Source: Sphingobacteriales bacterium (GTDB lineage Bacteria > Bacteroidota > Bacteroidia > Sphingobacteriales > Sphingobacteriaceae). From it: DNA of 38,019 bases. The DNA lies in assembly GCA_015655115.1 (NCBI GenBank), contig JAATFQ010000157.1:1-38019 (forward strand). The letters are read 5' to 3'. Of this stretch, positions 18,822-26,613 are shown piece by piece; within the stretch, counting starts at the first letter, position 1, and each line of letters starts with the position of its first letter. Under the pieces are notes generated by a model. It was not told the origin of the DNA, did not search any database, and was given only the letters and a program-made list of their open reading frames with translations. The translations under genes were made by a program, and so were the position numbers.

Positions 18822-19856
18822 ATGAAGATAGACCTAAGAAGTGATACTGTAACGATGCCTACCAGTGCAATGTTAGCTGCAATGATGTCTGCCAAAGTTG
18901 GGGACGATGTATACGGTGAAGATGAAACCGTTACGGCACTGGAAAATAAGCTGTCTGCTGTTTTCAATATGGAAGCTGGCTTATTTTGCCCTTCAGGAAC
19001 AATGACTAATCAAATCGCTATCAAATGTTTTACGCAGCCTATGGATGAAGTGATTTGTGATCAGACGGCACATGTATACAGGTACGAAGGCGGTGGTATT
19101 GCTTATCATTCTATGTCCTCTGTCCGCCTCTTGAATGGCCCACGGGGAATATTGACTGCAGAGATGATTGCTTCCGAGATTAATGAAGACAATATTCATT
19201 TTCCAAATTCAAGTCTTGTGGTACTGGAAAATACAGTAAATAAAGGCGGCGGAGCATGTTATAGCCTTGAGCAGATCGCGCCTATCGCGGATTTGTGTAA
19301 GAAAAGAGGGCTCAGGCTGCACCTAGATGGGGCGAGGATCTTCAATGCCTTAACGGCTACCGGAGATTCGGCAGCCAGTTATGGCCAGTATTTTGATGGT
19401 ATTTCTGTTTGTTTATCTAAGGGACTGGGGGCTCCTGTTGGTTCGGTGCTGCTTGGATCAGCGGAGACGATTACAAGAGCAAGGAAAATCAGAAAGGCTT
19501 TTGGTGGGGGCATGCGCCAGGCAGGCTTTCTGGCAGCAGCAGGTATTTATGCGCTTGATCATCATGTTGGGCGACTGGCGGAAGACCATGCACATGCAAC
19601 AGCTTTAGCTACCGCTTTAAGTGAAACAGATTTCGTAGATTCAGTGATGCCTGTGGAGAGTAATATTGTGATTTTTAAAGTCAGGGCTGCATATACTGCC
19701 GCTGGTGTGATCAGCAGTTTAAACGATGTGGGTATTTTATGCGGCGCAACAGGGCCGGATACGGTAAGGTTTGTTACACATTTAAACGTTACAAGTGCAA
19801 TGACCGATCATGTTATACAGCAACTGAAAAATCTTAAGCCTGTGAATAATTCGTAA
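18822..19856 (+). CDS. ltaE: Low-specificity L-threonine aldolase (beta-eliminating lyase family)
   Basis: This PLP enzyme splits L-threonine or L-allo-threonine into glycine and acetaldehyde. The 344-residue length fits the family. Typical blocks are IDLRSDTVTMPTSAM (residues 3-17), VGDDVYGEDETVTALE (26-41), CPSGTMTNQIA, a PLP-contacting LHLDGARIFNA with Asp169, and the PLP lysine at residue 200 in VCLSKGLGAPVGS. GGGMRQAGFLAAAG follows. An ACCAAATA motif ends 5 nt before the ATG. The biotin carboxylase gene starts 10 nt after the stop and riboflavin synthase follows, so the three probably form one transcript. The biochemical link between them is not obvious. Confidence 0.93.
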   Translation: MKIDLRSDTVTMPTSAMLAAMMSAKVGDDVYGEDETVTALENKLSAVFNMEAGLFCPSGTMTNQIAIKCFTQPMDEVICDQTAHVYRYEGGGIAYHSMSSVRLLNGPRGILTAEMIASEINEDNIHFPNSSLVVLENTVNKGGGACYSLEQIAPIADLCKKRGLRLHLDGARIFNALTATGDSAASYGQYFDGISVCLSKGLGAPVGSVLLGSAETITRARKIRKAFGGGMRQAGFLAAAGIYALDHHVGRLAEDHAHATALATALSETDFVDSVMPVESNIVIFKVRAAYTAAGVISSLNDVGILCGATGPDTVRFVTHLNVTSAMTDHVIQQLKNLKPVNNS

Positions 19857-19866
19857 CTATTTGTGA

Positions 19867-21369
19867 ATGAAGAAAATTTTAGTAGCGAATAGAGGCGAGA
19901 TCGCTTTACGTATCATGCGGTCGGCCAAAGAAATGGGTATACTTACTGTAGCAGTCTATTCTGAGGCCGACAGGTCTGCTTTGCATGTACGTTATGCAGA
20001 TGAGGCCATCTGTATTGGTCCTGCTCCGGCCAATCAGTCGTACCTGGTTGCAGAGAAAATAATTGAAGCCTGTAAATTAACAGGTGCTGATGCAATTCAT
20101 CCTGGCTATGGCTTCCTGTCGGAGAATGCCGGTTTTGCCAGGATGGTTAAAGCTGCGGGGATTACTCTTATAGGGCCTTCGCCGGAAGCCATGGAGATTA
20201 TGGGCAATAAGCTATCTGCTAAAGCTGCGGCCCTGAAGAATAATATCCCGATGGTACCGGGCACAGATGAAGCTATAGATGATATTATGCAGGCGAAGCT
20301 TCAGGCAGAGGAAATTGGTTTCCCTATTTTAATAAAGGCCGCTGCTGGCGGTGGTGGAAAAGGAATGAGGGTGGTAGAGCGTGCTGATGCGTTTGAGGAA
20401 CAGATGAAAATGGCTATAAGTGAAGCACTGGCAGCCTTCGGCGATGGTTCTGTCTTTATGGAACGTTATGTGTCCTCACCGCGACATATAGAAATACAGG
20501 TGCTGGGAGATACCCAGGGAAATATTGTGCATCTCTTTGAACGGGAATGCTCCATTCAGAGAAGGCACCAGAAGGTGGTCGAAGAAGCACCTTCGACTGT
20601 ACTCACCGAGAATGTGCGCAAAGAAATGGGTGAATGTGCAGTAAGAATAGCCAGGGCGGTCAGCTATGTTGGTGCCGGTACGGTAGAATTTATACTTGAT
20701 GAAAACCTGGATTTCTTTTTTCTGGAGATGAATACCCGTTTACAGGTAGAGCACCCTGTTACGGAGATGATTACTGGATTAGACCTGGTGAAAGAACAAA
20801 TCAAAATTGCCAGGGGCGAAGCACTGTCCTTCAGTCAGGCAGATCTGAAAATCAATGGCCACGCTATAGAGCTACGAATCTACGCAGAAGATCCCCAACA
20901 TAATTTTATGCCCGATATTGGAGTATTGAAAACTTACCGGACGCCGAAGGGCAATGGGGTAAGGGTGGATGATGGTTTTGATAAAGGGATGGAAATTCCT
21001 ATTTACTACGATCCTATGATTGCTAAACTGATCACTCATGGAGAGAACCGTTCGGAAGCCATTGCGAAAATGCGGAGAGCAATTGAAGAATATGACATAA
21101 CTGGCATTCAAACTACCTTAATGTTTGGTAGTTTTGTGATGCAGCACCCTGCATTTATTACTGGTAACTTTAATACCCATTTCGTGAACAGATACTATAC
21201 TACTGAAACTCCGGAGACTCCGGAAACGCAGGAATCTGAGGCTGATATAGCACTGATTGCTGCAATTGTGGCACTGAAAAACCTGAATAAAAAAAATGAG
21301 ATCAGCATCCCCGTAGCGGTGCCGGCAGCACAAAATAACTGGTTTAAAAACCGAAAAAAATACAATTAG
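19867..21369 (+). CDS. accC: Biotin carboxylase subunit of an acyl-CoA carboxylase
   Basis: The protein carboxylates biotin on a carrier protein using ATP and bicarbonate. The first 450 residues are a full biotin carboxylase: ILVANRGEIALRIMR (4-18), PGYGFLSENA, the ATP-grasp glycine loop AAAGGGGKGMR (about 157-167), ERECSIQRRHQK, and EMNTRLQVEHPVTE. With 500 residues it is about 50 longer than E. coli AccC. The tail, with a TPETPETQE stretch and an AAIVALKNL helix, recalls the start of the BT domain of propionyl- or methylcrotonyl-CoA carboxylase alpha chains, but no biotin-carrier domain follows. Neither a carrier protein nor a carboxyltransferase is encoded nearby. It lies between threonine aldolase (10-nt gap) and ribE (4-nt gap). 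The acyl-CoA is undetermined. Confidence 0.9.
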   Translation: MKKILVANRGEIALRIMRSAKEMGILTVAVYSEADRSALHVRYADEAICIGPAPANQSYLVAEKIIEACKLTGADAIHPGYGFLSENAGFARMVKAAGITLIGPSPEAMEIMGNKLSAKAAALKNNIPMVPGTDEAIDDIMQAKLQAEEIGFPILIKAAAGGGGKGMRVVERADAFEEQMKMAISEALAAFGDGSVFMERYVSSPRHIEIQVLGDTQGNIVHLFERECSIQRRHQKVVEEAPSTVLTENVRKEMGECAVRIARAVSYVGAGTVEFILDENLDFFFLEMNTRLQVEHPVTEMITGLDLVKEQIKIARGEALSFSQADLKINGHAIELRIYAEDPQHNFMPDIGVLKTYRTPKGNGVRVDDGFDKGMEIPIYYDPMIAKLITHGENRSEAIAKMRRAIEEYDITGIQTTLMFGSFVMQHPAFITGNFNTHFVNRYYTTETPETPETQESEADIALIAAIVALKNLNKKNEISIPVAVPAAQNNWFKNRKKYN

Positions 21370-21373
21370 CAAT

Positions 21374-21958
21374 ATGTTTACAGGTATTATTGAAACATTG
21401 GGTACAGTATCCCATATTAAAGAAGAGGGAACAAACCTCCATTTTACCATTACATCAAGTTTGGCCAACGAGCTGAAAATTGACCAGAGCATTGCGCACA
21501 ACGGTGTTTGTTTAACTGTTGTCTCGCTTACAGATGACTCGCATACTGTTACTGCAATAGCTGAAACTCTCGAGAAATCAAACCTGCAGTATCTAAAAGA
21601 AGGTGCATTTGTTAACCTGGAAAGATGTATGCAGTTGAATGGCCGGTTAGATGGACATATTGTGCAGGGCCATGTGGATCAGACGGCTGTCTGTGTGCGC
21701 AAGACAATCCTTGATGGCAGCTGGGAATACAGGTTCAGGTATGATGGCGAAAAGGGAAATGTTACCGTAGAGAAAGGTTCTGTGAGTGTAAATGGGATCA
21801 GCCTTACGGTCGTGAATTCTGTAGCTGATGAATTTTCTGTATTTATTATCCCTTATACGCATGAGCATACTAACCTACAGGATGTAAATGAAGGGGATAC
21901 CGTAAATTTAGAATTCGATATTATTGGTAAATATGTTGCCCGTTTAATCAATAAATAA
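21374..21958 (+). CDS. ribE: Riboflavin synthase, alpha chain
   Basis: The enzyme dismutates two 6,7-dimethyl-8-ribityllumazine molecules into riboflavin. The 194-residue protein has the two tandem lumazine-binding repeats. The first starts MFTGIIETLGTV with NGVCLTVVS (about 47-55). The second starts RLDGHIVQGHVDQ (about 91-103) with SVNGISLTVVN. Length is slightly below the usual 200-220. The ATG is 4 nt after the accC stop, so it is the last gene of the threonine aldolase-accC-ribE run. The downstream gap to the convergent TPR gene (77 bp) has only a weak inverted repeat and no convincing terminator. Confidence 0.95.
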   Translation: MFTGIIETLGTVSHIKEEGTNLHFTITSSLANELKIDQSIAHNGVCLTVVSLTDDSHTVTAIAETLEKSNLQYLKEGAFVNLERCMQLNGRLDGHIVQGHVDQTAVCVRKTILDGSWEYRFRYDGEKGNVTVEKGSVSVNGISLTVVNSVADEFSVFIIPYTHEHTNLQDVNEGDTVNLEFDIIGKYVARLINK

Positions 21959-22035
21959 TTAAAGTTTGATTTTGGCTAAGCTCAAGAGTCGGGCCTGCAA
22001 ACAATTAAATCAATCGGCGAATATGTGGTTGATTG

Positions 22036-23193
22036 TTATCTGATCGCAGTAATTCTGGATTTTACATATGGAATTACTGCTTTATATTTTTCCGCGTCGG
22101 GTTTGCTGAGCAGGAATTTGTTGTAAAACCTGAGCGCAGCTTTTTTATCGTTCAGTTTATGGTCGTTCAGCACTGCCAGATTGTAATAAACCTCCCCGTT
22201 ATTGTCATAGTCTAAACTCTTATTGTAAGAAATAGCTGCATTTTTTATCTGGCTATTTTTCTCATACATTTCGCCAAGCACTTTGTAATAATTAGAGATG
22301 AAGGGAGAGATGGCTTCCTGAATAGCTTGTTTCATGTAGCCGGTAGCAAGGGGGAAGTTTTTGAGCTCCCGGTAGCATAGTGCTGTGTAATAAAGAGTAG
22401 ATTCATTTTTCTGCCCCATTTCTTCAATTATCTTAAACATCAGGAGTGATTTCTCGTAATGCTTAGTTATAAAATAGGCTTTCCCCATATTATTGAGCAC
22501 ATAGCTAGAGCTGTCTCCTGATTGCATCAATTTATCTCCGGTAAAGATCGCCTCGTCTAATTTCTTCAGCGCAATACAAATGGGCAGTTTGGCCTTTAGA
22601 AGCATGATGTTTAATGTGTCGGCAATCAAGGCAGTTTGTATAACTGTATAAGCGGAGTCATTTCTCTTCGACAGGTTAAGGCTGTTTGCCAAATCAAAAG
22701 CTACGTCGGGGTTAGTTGCATTGAGGTGATTTGCTTTTTTCAAGTAGGCTATTTTTTCAGGATCTATCGGAATTTCGATCATTCCAGCAAGCTGTTTGTA
22801 TACATTAAAGTTCAGACTGTCTGCCTTAATGATTTCCTTATAATAAAATTTAGCCTTCACATCATCACCTCTGCGGCGACTAATGCTTGCCAGATTGAAC
22901 AGGACAGGGAGGCTGCCCGGCTGTTGGCCATATAATCTCATATAATATTTTTCTGCTATGGGTAAATTGGCGGCCATCATATTGGCATAGGCCATTTGTG
23001 CAATCTCCTTTTGATCTTCTGTATCTTCGCGATAAACAGTTTGCAAATAGCTTGCAGCCTCGGTATACCGCTGTGCCTGGTATAATTCAAGCAGCTTTTC
23101 TTTATCCAATATAGTATCGGACTGACCTTTTATAGCAGTACTGTAGCAGCAGAGCAGTATGAAATAAATTAGAATATTGTATGGTCTATTCAT
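22036..23193 (-). CDS. Secreted or periplasmic TPR-repeat protein
   Basis: This 385-residue protein has an N-terminal signal (about residues 1-23, hydrophobic YNILIYFILLCCYSTAI, small residues before GQS). The signal could alternatively anchor it through Cys15/16. The rest consists of tetratricopeptide repeats, seen as recurring A..Y...L...P....... patterns: AEKYYMRLYGQQPGSLPVLFNLA, AKFYYKEIIKADSLNFNVYKQLA, and AALRFYNKFLLSKPDAEKYKAV at the C-terminus. TPR proteins scaffold protein complexes, and no enzymatic domain is visible. It stands alone on the minus strand, divergent from the 99-residue gene across a 152-bp gap. Confidence 0.85.
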   Translation of the reverse strand: MNRPYNILIYFILLCCYSTAIKGQSDTILDKEKLLELYQAQRYTEAASYLQTVYREDTEDQKEIAQMAYANMMAANLPIAEKYYMRLYGQQPGSLPVLFNLASISRRRGDDVKAKFYYKEIIKADSLNFNVYKQLAGMIEIPIDPEKIAYLKKANHLNATNPDVAFDLANSLNLSKRNDSAYTVIQTALIADTLNIMLLKAKLPICIALKKLDEAIFTGDKLMQSGDSSSYVLNNMGKAYFITKHYEKSLLMFKIIEEMGQKNESTLYYTALCYRELKNFPLATGYMKQAIQEAISPFISNYYKVLGEMYEKNSQIKNAAISYNKSLDYDNNGEVYYNLAVLNDHKLNDKKAALRFYNKFLLSKPDAEKYKAVIPYVKSRITAIR

Positions 23194-23305
23194 GTTAACT
23201 AAGATATTAGTTGTTTGGGTATATTCCTAATATCCTGTCCAATATATTTTGGCATTATTAAGCGCGTTAAATCAATCTATTATATTCTGGCAAGGTAATT
23301 GGTTG

Positions 23306-23320
23306 GTTTACATTGTAAAC
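23306..23320. promoter_or_regulatory. 15-bp perfect palindrome GTTTACATTGTAAAC
   Basis: Seven-base arms flank a single T. It lies 26 bp before the ATG of the 99-residue gene and about 113 bp before the divergent TPR gene. It overlaps a TACATTG sequence that could be part of a promoter, so a repressor site is plausible. Function is inferred. Confidence 0.45.
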
Positions 23321-23345
23321 AAATAGAAATTTAACAAACAATACT

Positions 23346-23645
23346 ATGGATACTTTAAAGAAGTTTGAATTGATGGAAAAGATTGTAAGAGAATTAGAAG
23401 ACTTGCAGCACTCACAACAAGCAATTATTCAAAAGATAGGAAAAATTGAAGTAGATAATATTGAACTGAGCGATAAAAAATTAGAAAAAGACTTGCCAGA
23501 TATGCACCAGAGGGTAGCAGATAACCTGGATACAATAGTGAGCATCCTGGAATACTTTGCTGATAAAACTCAGAATTTTGGTAATAAAAATAATGTTGAC
23601 TCTTTAAAAGAGCAGCAGATCATTAATGACGTAACAGGAAATTAG
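23346..23645 (+). CDS. Small coiled-coil protein, function unknown
   Basis: The 99-residue protein is hydrophilic and mostly helical. Heptad-like hydrophobic spacing runs through about residues 5-40 (LKKFELMEKIVRELEDLQ...) and again in 55-75 (VADNLDTIVSILEYFADK). No signal peptide, membrane segment or known motif is seen. The ATG follows an A-rich leader, AACAAACAATACT. A terminator follows the stop, so it is a single-gene unit. It converges on the split histidine kinase. It is a real gene by its leader, palindrome and terminator, but I cannot name a family. Confidence 0.7.
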   Translation: MDTLKKFELMEKIVRELEDLQHSQQAIIQKIGKIEVDNIELSDKKLEKDLPDMHQRVADNLDTIVSILEYFADKTQNFGNKNNVDSLKEQQIINDVTGN

Positions 23646-23652
23646 TTTGTGA

Positions 23653-23679
23653 GAGGCCTCGGTTAGGGAGGCCTTTTTT
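23653..23679 (+). terminator. Terminator of the 99-residue gene
   Basis: AGGCCTC (23654-23660) pairs with GAGGCCT (23668-23674) around a 7-nt loop, followed by six T's. The T-run overlaps the stop codon of the convergent histidine kinase. Confidence 0.85.
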
Positions 23680-24532
23680 ACAATTCCCGCGTAGGAAGAC
23701 TCAGGTAAAAAGCAGTTCCGGTGCCTACGTTACTTTTAACGGTTATAGTTCCCATATTTCTTTCCATAAAATCCCTGCATACCATCAAGCCCAAGCCTGT
23801 TCCTTTTTCATTTTGTGTCCCGCGGCTGGAAAGATGTTCCCCGTTGAATAATCTTTTGATAGTTTCTTTCGGTATGCCTACCCCATTGTCTTTTATACAG
23901 ACGGATATAGAATCATTGTTTTGCTCAGCAACATAGATATCTATCTGACAGCCGATATTACAAAACTTAATTGCATTAGTAATCAGGTTTCTCAATACAA
24001 TCTGCATCATGACCCTATCTGCATAAGCGAATAAAAGAGGCGGCACAGACTGTACTATTTTAATTTTTTTTACTGTTGCAGCAGTTAGATGGTAATTTAC
24101 TTCACTGTTTACCAAAGTAGTAAAATCGAATGTCTCTTTATTTATTCCATAACCATTCAGCTGGCTTCTTGACCAGTGTAAAATATTTTCGAGCAGGTCT
24201 GTAGTGTAGGCAATATCTTTAGTTAAGGTCGGTGACAGCATTTTAAATTCTTCAAGGCTGATCATATTGTTGGTGATCATTTTAAGCACTTCGGAAAGAT
24301 TGAGCAGGGGGCCTCTAAGATCATGTGCCATAATAGAAAAGATCCGATCTTTCAATGCATTTAGCGTTTGCAGTTCATCTGCCTGCTGTTTTGACTTTAC
24401 TGCTTCTATCCTCAGGTCTGTGAGGTCTTGCAATTTAATAATGGTTGCACGGCGGTTTGGCTCAAGCGCATTGATAATCCTGATGTCCGCTTCGACTTCG
24501 CACAGGCCATCTGTTGTCTCAATAAATAACAA
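23678..24532 (-). CDS. Histidine kinase, C-terminal part (PAS end, HisKA, HATPase) after a frameshift
   Basis: This 284-residue frame carries the catalytic half of a membrane sensor kinase. The H-box is FSIMAHDLRGPLLNLSEV, with the phosphorylated His. The N-box is LRNLITNAIKFC, G1 is DNGVGIP, and G2 is GTGLGLMVCRDF. Residues before the H-box are the end of a PAS domain and a linker helix. The only start in frame is a TTG at 24532, inside the PAS domain, so independent expression is unlikely. The frame is open upstream to the A7 run at 24601-24607, where it joins the 24598-25443 frame by a -1 shift. The joined protein would be 588 residues. No response regulator is adjacent. Confidence 0.85.
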   Translation of the reverse strand: MLFIETTDGLCEVEADIRIINALEPNRRATIIKLQDLTDLRIEAVKSKQQADELQTLNALKDRIFSIMAHDLRGPLLNLSEVLKMITNNMISLEEFKMLSPTLTKDIAYTTDLLENILHWSRSQLNGYGINKETFDFTTLVNSEVNYHLTAATVKKIKIVQSVPPLLFAYADRVMMQIVLRNLITNAIKFCNIGCQIDIYVAEQNNDSISVCIKDNGVGIPKETIKRLFNGEHLSSRGTQNEKGTGLGLMVCRDFMERNMGTITVKSNVGTGTAFYLSLPTREL

Positions 24533-24597
24533 TTGCTTACCGTCAGTGTGTGCGTTTACCAGCTGTATCAGCAGGGGCTGATGTGGAAAGAGCTCTT

Positions 24598-25443
24598 CTA
24601 TTTTTTTCCTGTAATTTTATTTGAAGAACCATTTATGGTATATTTCAAAAACGAAGGATTGTAATCTATGATATGTTCTCTGTTATCAAGCACAATAAAT
24701 CCGTCCTGCATCAATTCCAGGATTTTTTTTCTCGCTACCGGCAGTATATCGAAGAGCTTAAACTTATATATGCCCAGGCACACCAATGTAGTGGTGAGCA
24801 GGAAAGCAAAAGGCGTAAGATCCAGATGGCGGATTGGCCTTAGTCCAACCATATAACAGATATTGGCTATCCATGGGATAAATGCCGCTATGAGTATGAT
24901 ATAATTTTGCCTCCGGTAGGCGGTATCGGAGTTTTTAAATTTAATGATTAACAGATAGCTTCCTACAGCATATATAATATAAAAATACACTGTAAAAATA
25001 CGAAAGGATAATGCAGGTATAATTTGCAGCATTGGAAAACTACCCGTACTGTCAATGCTTAGCTCTTTATAATATATATGATGAAAATCGTTTGTCCATA
25101 CCAGAAGCAGTGCCAATGTTGGGATAGTAACCACCAGCAATTTATTGGAAGTTTTTCTAAACCACTCCTTGTTTTCGACCAGATCAAGGCAAAATAATAT
25201 CCATGCGATAGGAAGGGAGCTGATACCTAGGTACTCGATATTGGTGAAAAACTTCATTTGGGGAAGACTTACGCTGGTTAGCTCTGCTCCATATGCCAGG
25301 GACCAGATTGAATTTGACAGCATCATAAATCCTACCCAGCGCACCGATCCCGTTTCATTTTTTAAAATGTAAAATGAAAGGGAGATTGCAATGGCGCCAA
25401 AAAACAGTAGCGTCAATGCATAGTTATTGAAAGCAAATTCCAT
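24598..25443 (-). CDS. Histidine kinase, N-terminal 7TM sensor and PAS start (interrupted)
   Basis: This 281-residue frame has seven hydrophobic membrane segments (about residues 8-26, 34-53, 68-88, 100-118, 142-165, 180-200 and 206-225), as in the HisKA_7TM sensor region. A PAS domain then starts at ILELMQDGFIVLDNREHIIDYNPSFLKY (about 242-269). It stops at TAG immediately after GGA-AAA-AAA. Reading the last A twice continues straight into the kinase half (GKKIEELF...). This is one gene broken by one base. It may be a real mutation, a homopolymer sequencing error or programmed slippage. The ATG at 25443 is well placed before the first membrane segment. Confidence 0.85.
   Translation of the reverse strand: MEFAFNNYALTLLFFGAIAISLSFYILKNETGSVRWVGFMMLSNSIWSLAYGAELTSVSLPQMKFFTNIEYLGISSLPIAWILFCLDLVENKEWFRKTSNKLLVVTIPTLALLLVWTNDFHHIYYKELSIDSTGSFPMLQIIPALSFRIFTVYFYIIYAVGSYLLIIKFKNSDTAYRRQNYIILIAAFIPWIANICYMVGLRPIRHLDLTPFAFLLTTTLVCLGIYKFKLFDILPVARKKILELMQDGFIVLDNREHIIDYNPSFLKYTINGSSNKITGKK
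24601..24607 (-). other. A7 slippery heptamer directly before a UAG stop
   Basis: On the coding strand the frame reads GG[A AAA AAA] TAG, a canonical X_XXY_YYZ site for -1 slippage. About 18 nt downstream, ATCAGC-CCCT-GCTGAT can form a 6-bp stem with a 4-nt loop (within about 24568-24584). The stem is farther away than in most known sites. Confidence 0.7.
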
Positions 25444-25485
25444 CAGTGGTACCTATTGGCAAGGAGAGTTAGTAAATGTAAAAAA

Positions 25486-25493
25486 CAAAAATA
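25486..25493 (-). promoter_or_regulatory. -7 element (TATTTTTG) for the histidine kinase
   Basis: On the minus strand TATTTTTG matches TAnnTTTG exactly, 42 bp before the kinase ATG. No clear TTG is seen at -33, so support is partial. Confidence 0.3.
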
Positions 25494-25640
25494 ACAAATG
25501 TGGGTTGATTATGTATTAACTCTTGTAATTTAGTTCCCAGCAAAAATATGCTTATTTTTAAGCACTGATAATAACAGCTTATTATACATTATTCAGAATA
25601 AACCAACATATAAATATACACAAATCAAAAACAACCGATT

Positions 25641-26228
25641 ATGAAAAAGATCATTCTTTCTGCAGCATTGCTTTGCTTCTGTGCCACAGCGTTTAGTCAG
25701 ATTTTGCCGACTTTCCAGTTTGGTATAAAGGGGGGAGCAAATCTTTCTAAATTTAGTACTGAAAATACATTCAGCAGTGATAATAAAGCAGGGTATTATG
25801 CAGGGCTTTGGGCCAGGATTGGTGGCGCAGGCATTCATTTCCAACCGGAGCTTTACTTGTCGGGCAAAAACACAAACCTGGAAGACAACAGTGGGAACCT
25901 TACTAAAGTGAAGTTTACCAGCTTAGATGTACCTCTGTTAATAGGTACAAAAATTGGGGCAGCCGGTGTAGGGGTACGTTTTAATACTGGACCTGTTGTA
26001 TCCTTTTTGCTGGATAAAAAGCAATCATTTGGCGATGCGGCGGGTAGTGCTGTGCACGGCAGGTTCAAAGATCAGGCCTATGCCTGGCAGTTTGGTGCCG
26101 GTGTAGATGTAGGTGGTATCGGTGTAGATTTACGATACGAAGCTGGTTTATCAAAAATTGGTAAAGATGGTTATGATGATACGAAATTGAGCCTGTTTAC
26201 ATTAGGACTGGCGTTTAAATTGTTCTAA
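25641..26228 (+). CDS. PorT-like outer membrane beta-barrel protein
   Basis: The 195-residue protein has a clear signal peptide (MKKIILSAALLCFCATAFSQ, cleavage after about residue 19). An eight-stranded beta-barrel follows, seen as alternating hydrophobic/polar strands rich in Gly and aromatics: FQFGIKGGANLSKF, YYAGLWARIGGAGIHFQPELYLSG, FTSLDVPLLIGTKIG, VGGIGVDLRYEAGLSKIG. It ends SLFTLGLAFKLF with the terminal Phe typical of outer-membrane barrels. This matches the PorT/OmpW-like group common in Bacteroidota. Function is unknown; small barrels of this kind serve structural or secretion roles. A perfect inverted repeat TGCTTA-TTTT-TAAGCA lies 77 bp upstream (25549-25564). Confidence 0.88.
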   Translation: MKKIILSAALLCFCATAFSQILPTFQFGIKGGANLSKFSTENTFSSDNKAGYYAGLWARIGGAGIHFQPELYLSGKNTNLEDNSGNLTKVKFTSLDVPLLIGTKIGAAGVGVRFNTGPVVSFLLDKKQSFGDAAGSAVHGRFKDQAYAWQFGAGVDVGGIGVDLRYEAGLSKIGKDGYDDTKLSLFTLGLAFKLF

Positions 26229-26250
26229 TTCGGTTTAACGAAAAAAATAG

Positions 26251-26285
26251 ATAAAAGGGTAAATTTAAGTAGTTTACCCTTTTTA
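26251..26285 (+). terminator. Terminator of the beta-barrel gene
   Basis: AAAAGGGTAAA (26253-26263) pairs with TTTACCCTTTT (26273-26283), with a 9-nt loop and a continuing T-run. It lies 25 bp after the stop. Confidence 0.8.
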
Positions 26286-26293
26286 TTTGGCCT

Positions 26294-26301
26294 TAAATTT
26301 G
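26294..26301 (+). promoter_or_regulatory. -7 element (TAAATTTG) for the 92-residue gene
   Basis: TAAATTTG matches TAnnTTTG and lies 29 bp before the ATG at 26331. No good TTTG sits at the -33 distance because the terminator occupies it. Confidence 0.35.
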
Positions 26302-26330
26302 TTATATTAGATCCGCTAACCCCAAACTGT

Positions 26331-26609
26331 ATGAATATGACTGTAAAAGAATTGTTATTGAACGGAAATAGCTTTTTAATGCTATTAAAACAGTACGCTG
26401 TTGACGTCGCAGATGTTAAAATTAAAGACGAAGAGTTAATTGTTGACCAGTTTTCTCAACATCCGGAGGTATCTAAAGAGAGCATTTGTATTGAAGGCAA
26501 AAATAAAGATGGATACATCAACTTTTTTGGTACACTTCATTACAACTTATTTAACAAATTAGCTGTATTTGAAATGCAGGATTATGAGCAGACTCCCTTA
26601 GTAAATTAA
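26331..26609 (+). CDS. Small acidic protein, function unknown
   Basis: The 92-residue protein has no signal peptide or membrane segment. Its middle section is rich in acidic residues and Lys (DVADVKIKDEELIVDQFSQHPEV), followed by FGTLHYNLFNKLAVFEMQDYEQTPL. No known motif is visible. Two ATGs lie close together (26331 and 26337); the first is used here. The gene is between a terminator and the convergent YihY gene, with only 4 bp separating the two stops. It is a plausible real gene with a promoter-like element upstream, but it has no family assignment. Confidence 0.65.
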   Translation: MNMTVKELLLNGNSFLMLLKQYAVDVADVKIKDEELIVDQFSQHPEVSKESICIEGKNKDGYINFFGTLHYNLFNKLAVFEMQDYEQTPLVN

Positions 26610-26613
26610 AGTT

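Noticed and set aside
24568..24584. Downstream stem as proof of programmed frameshifting
   Set aside because: The spacing of about 18 nt from the A7 run is longer than the usual 5-9 nt, so the stem alone is weak support.
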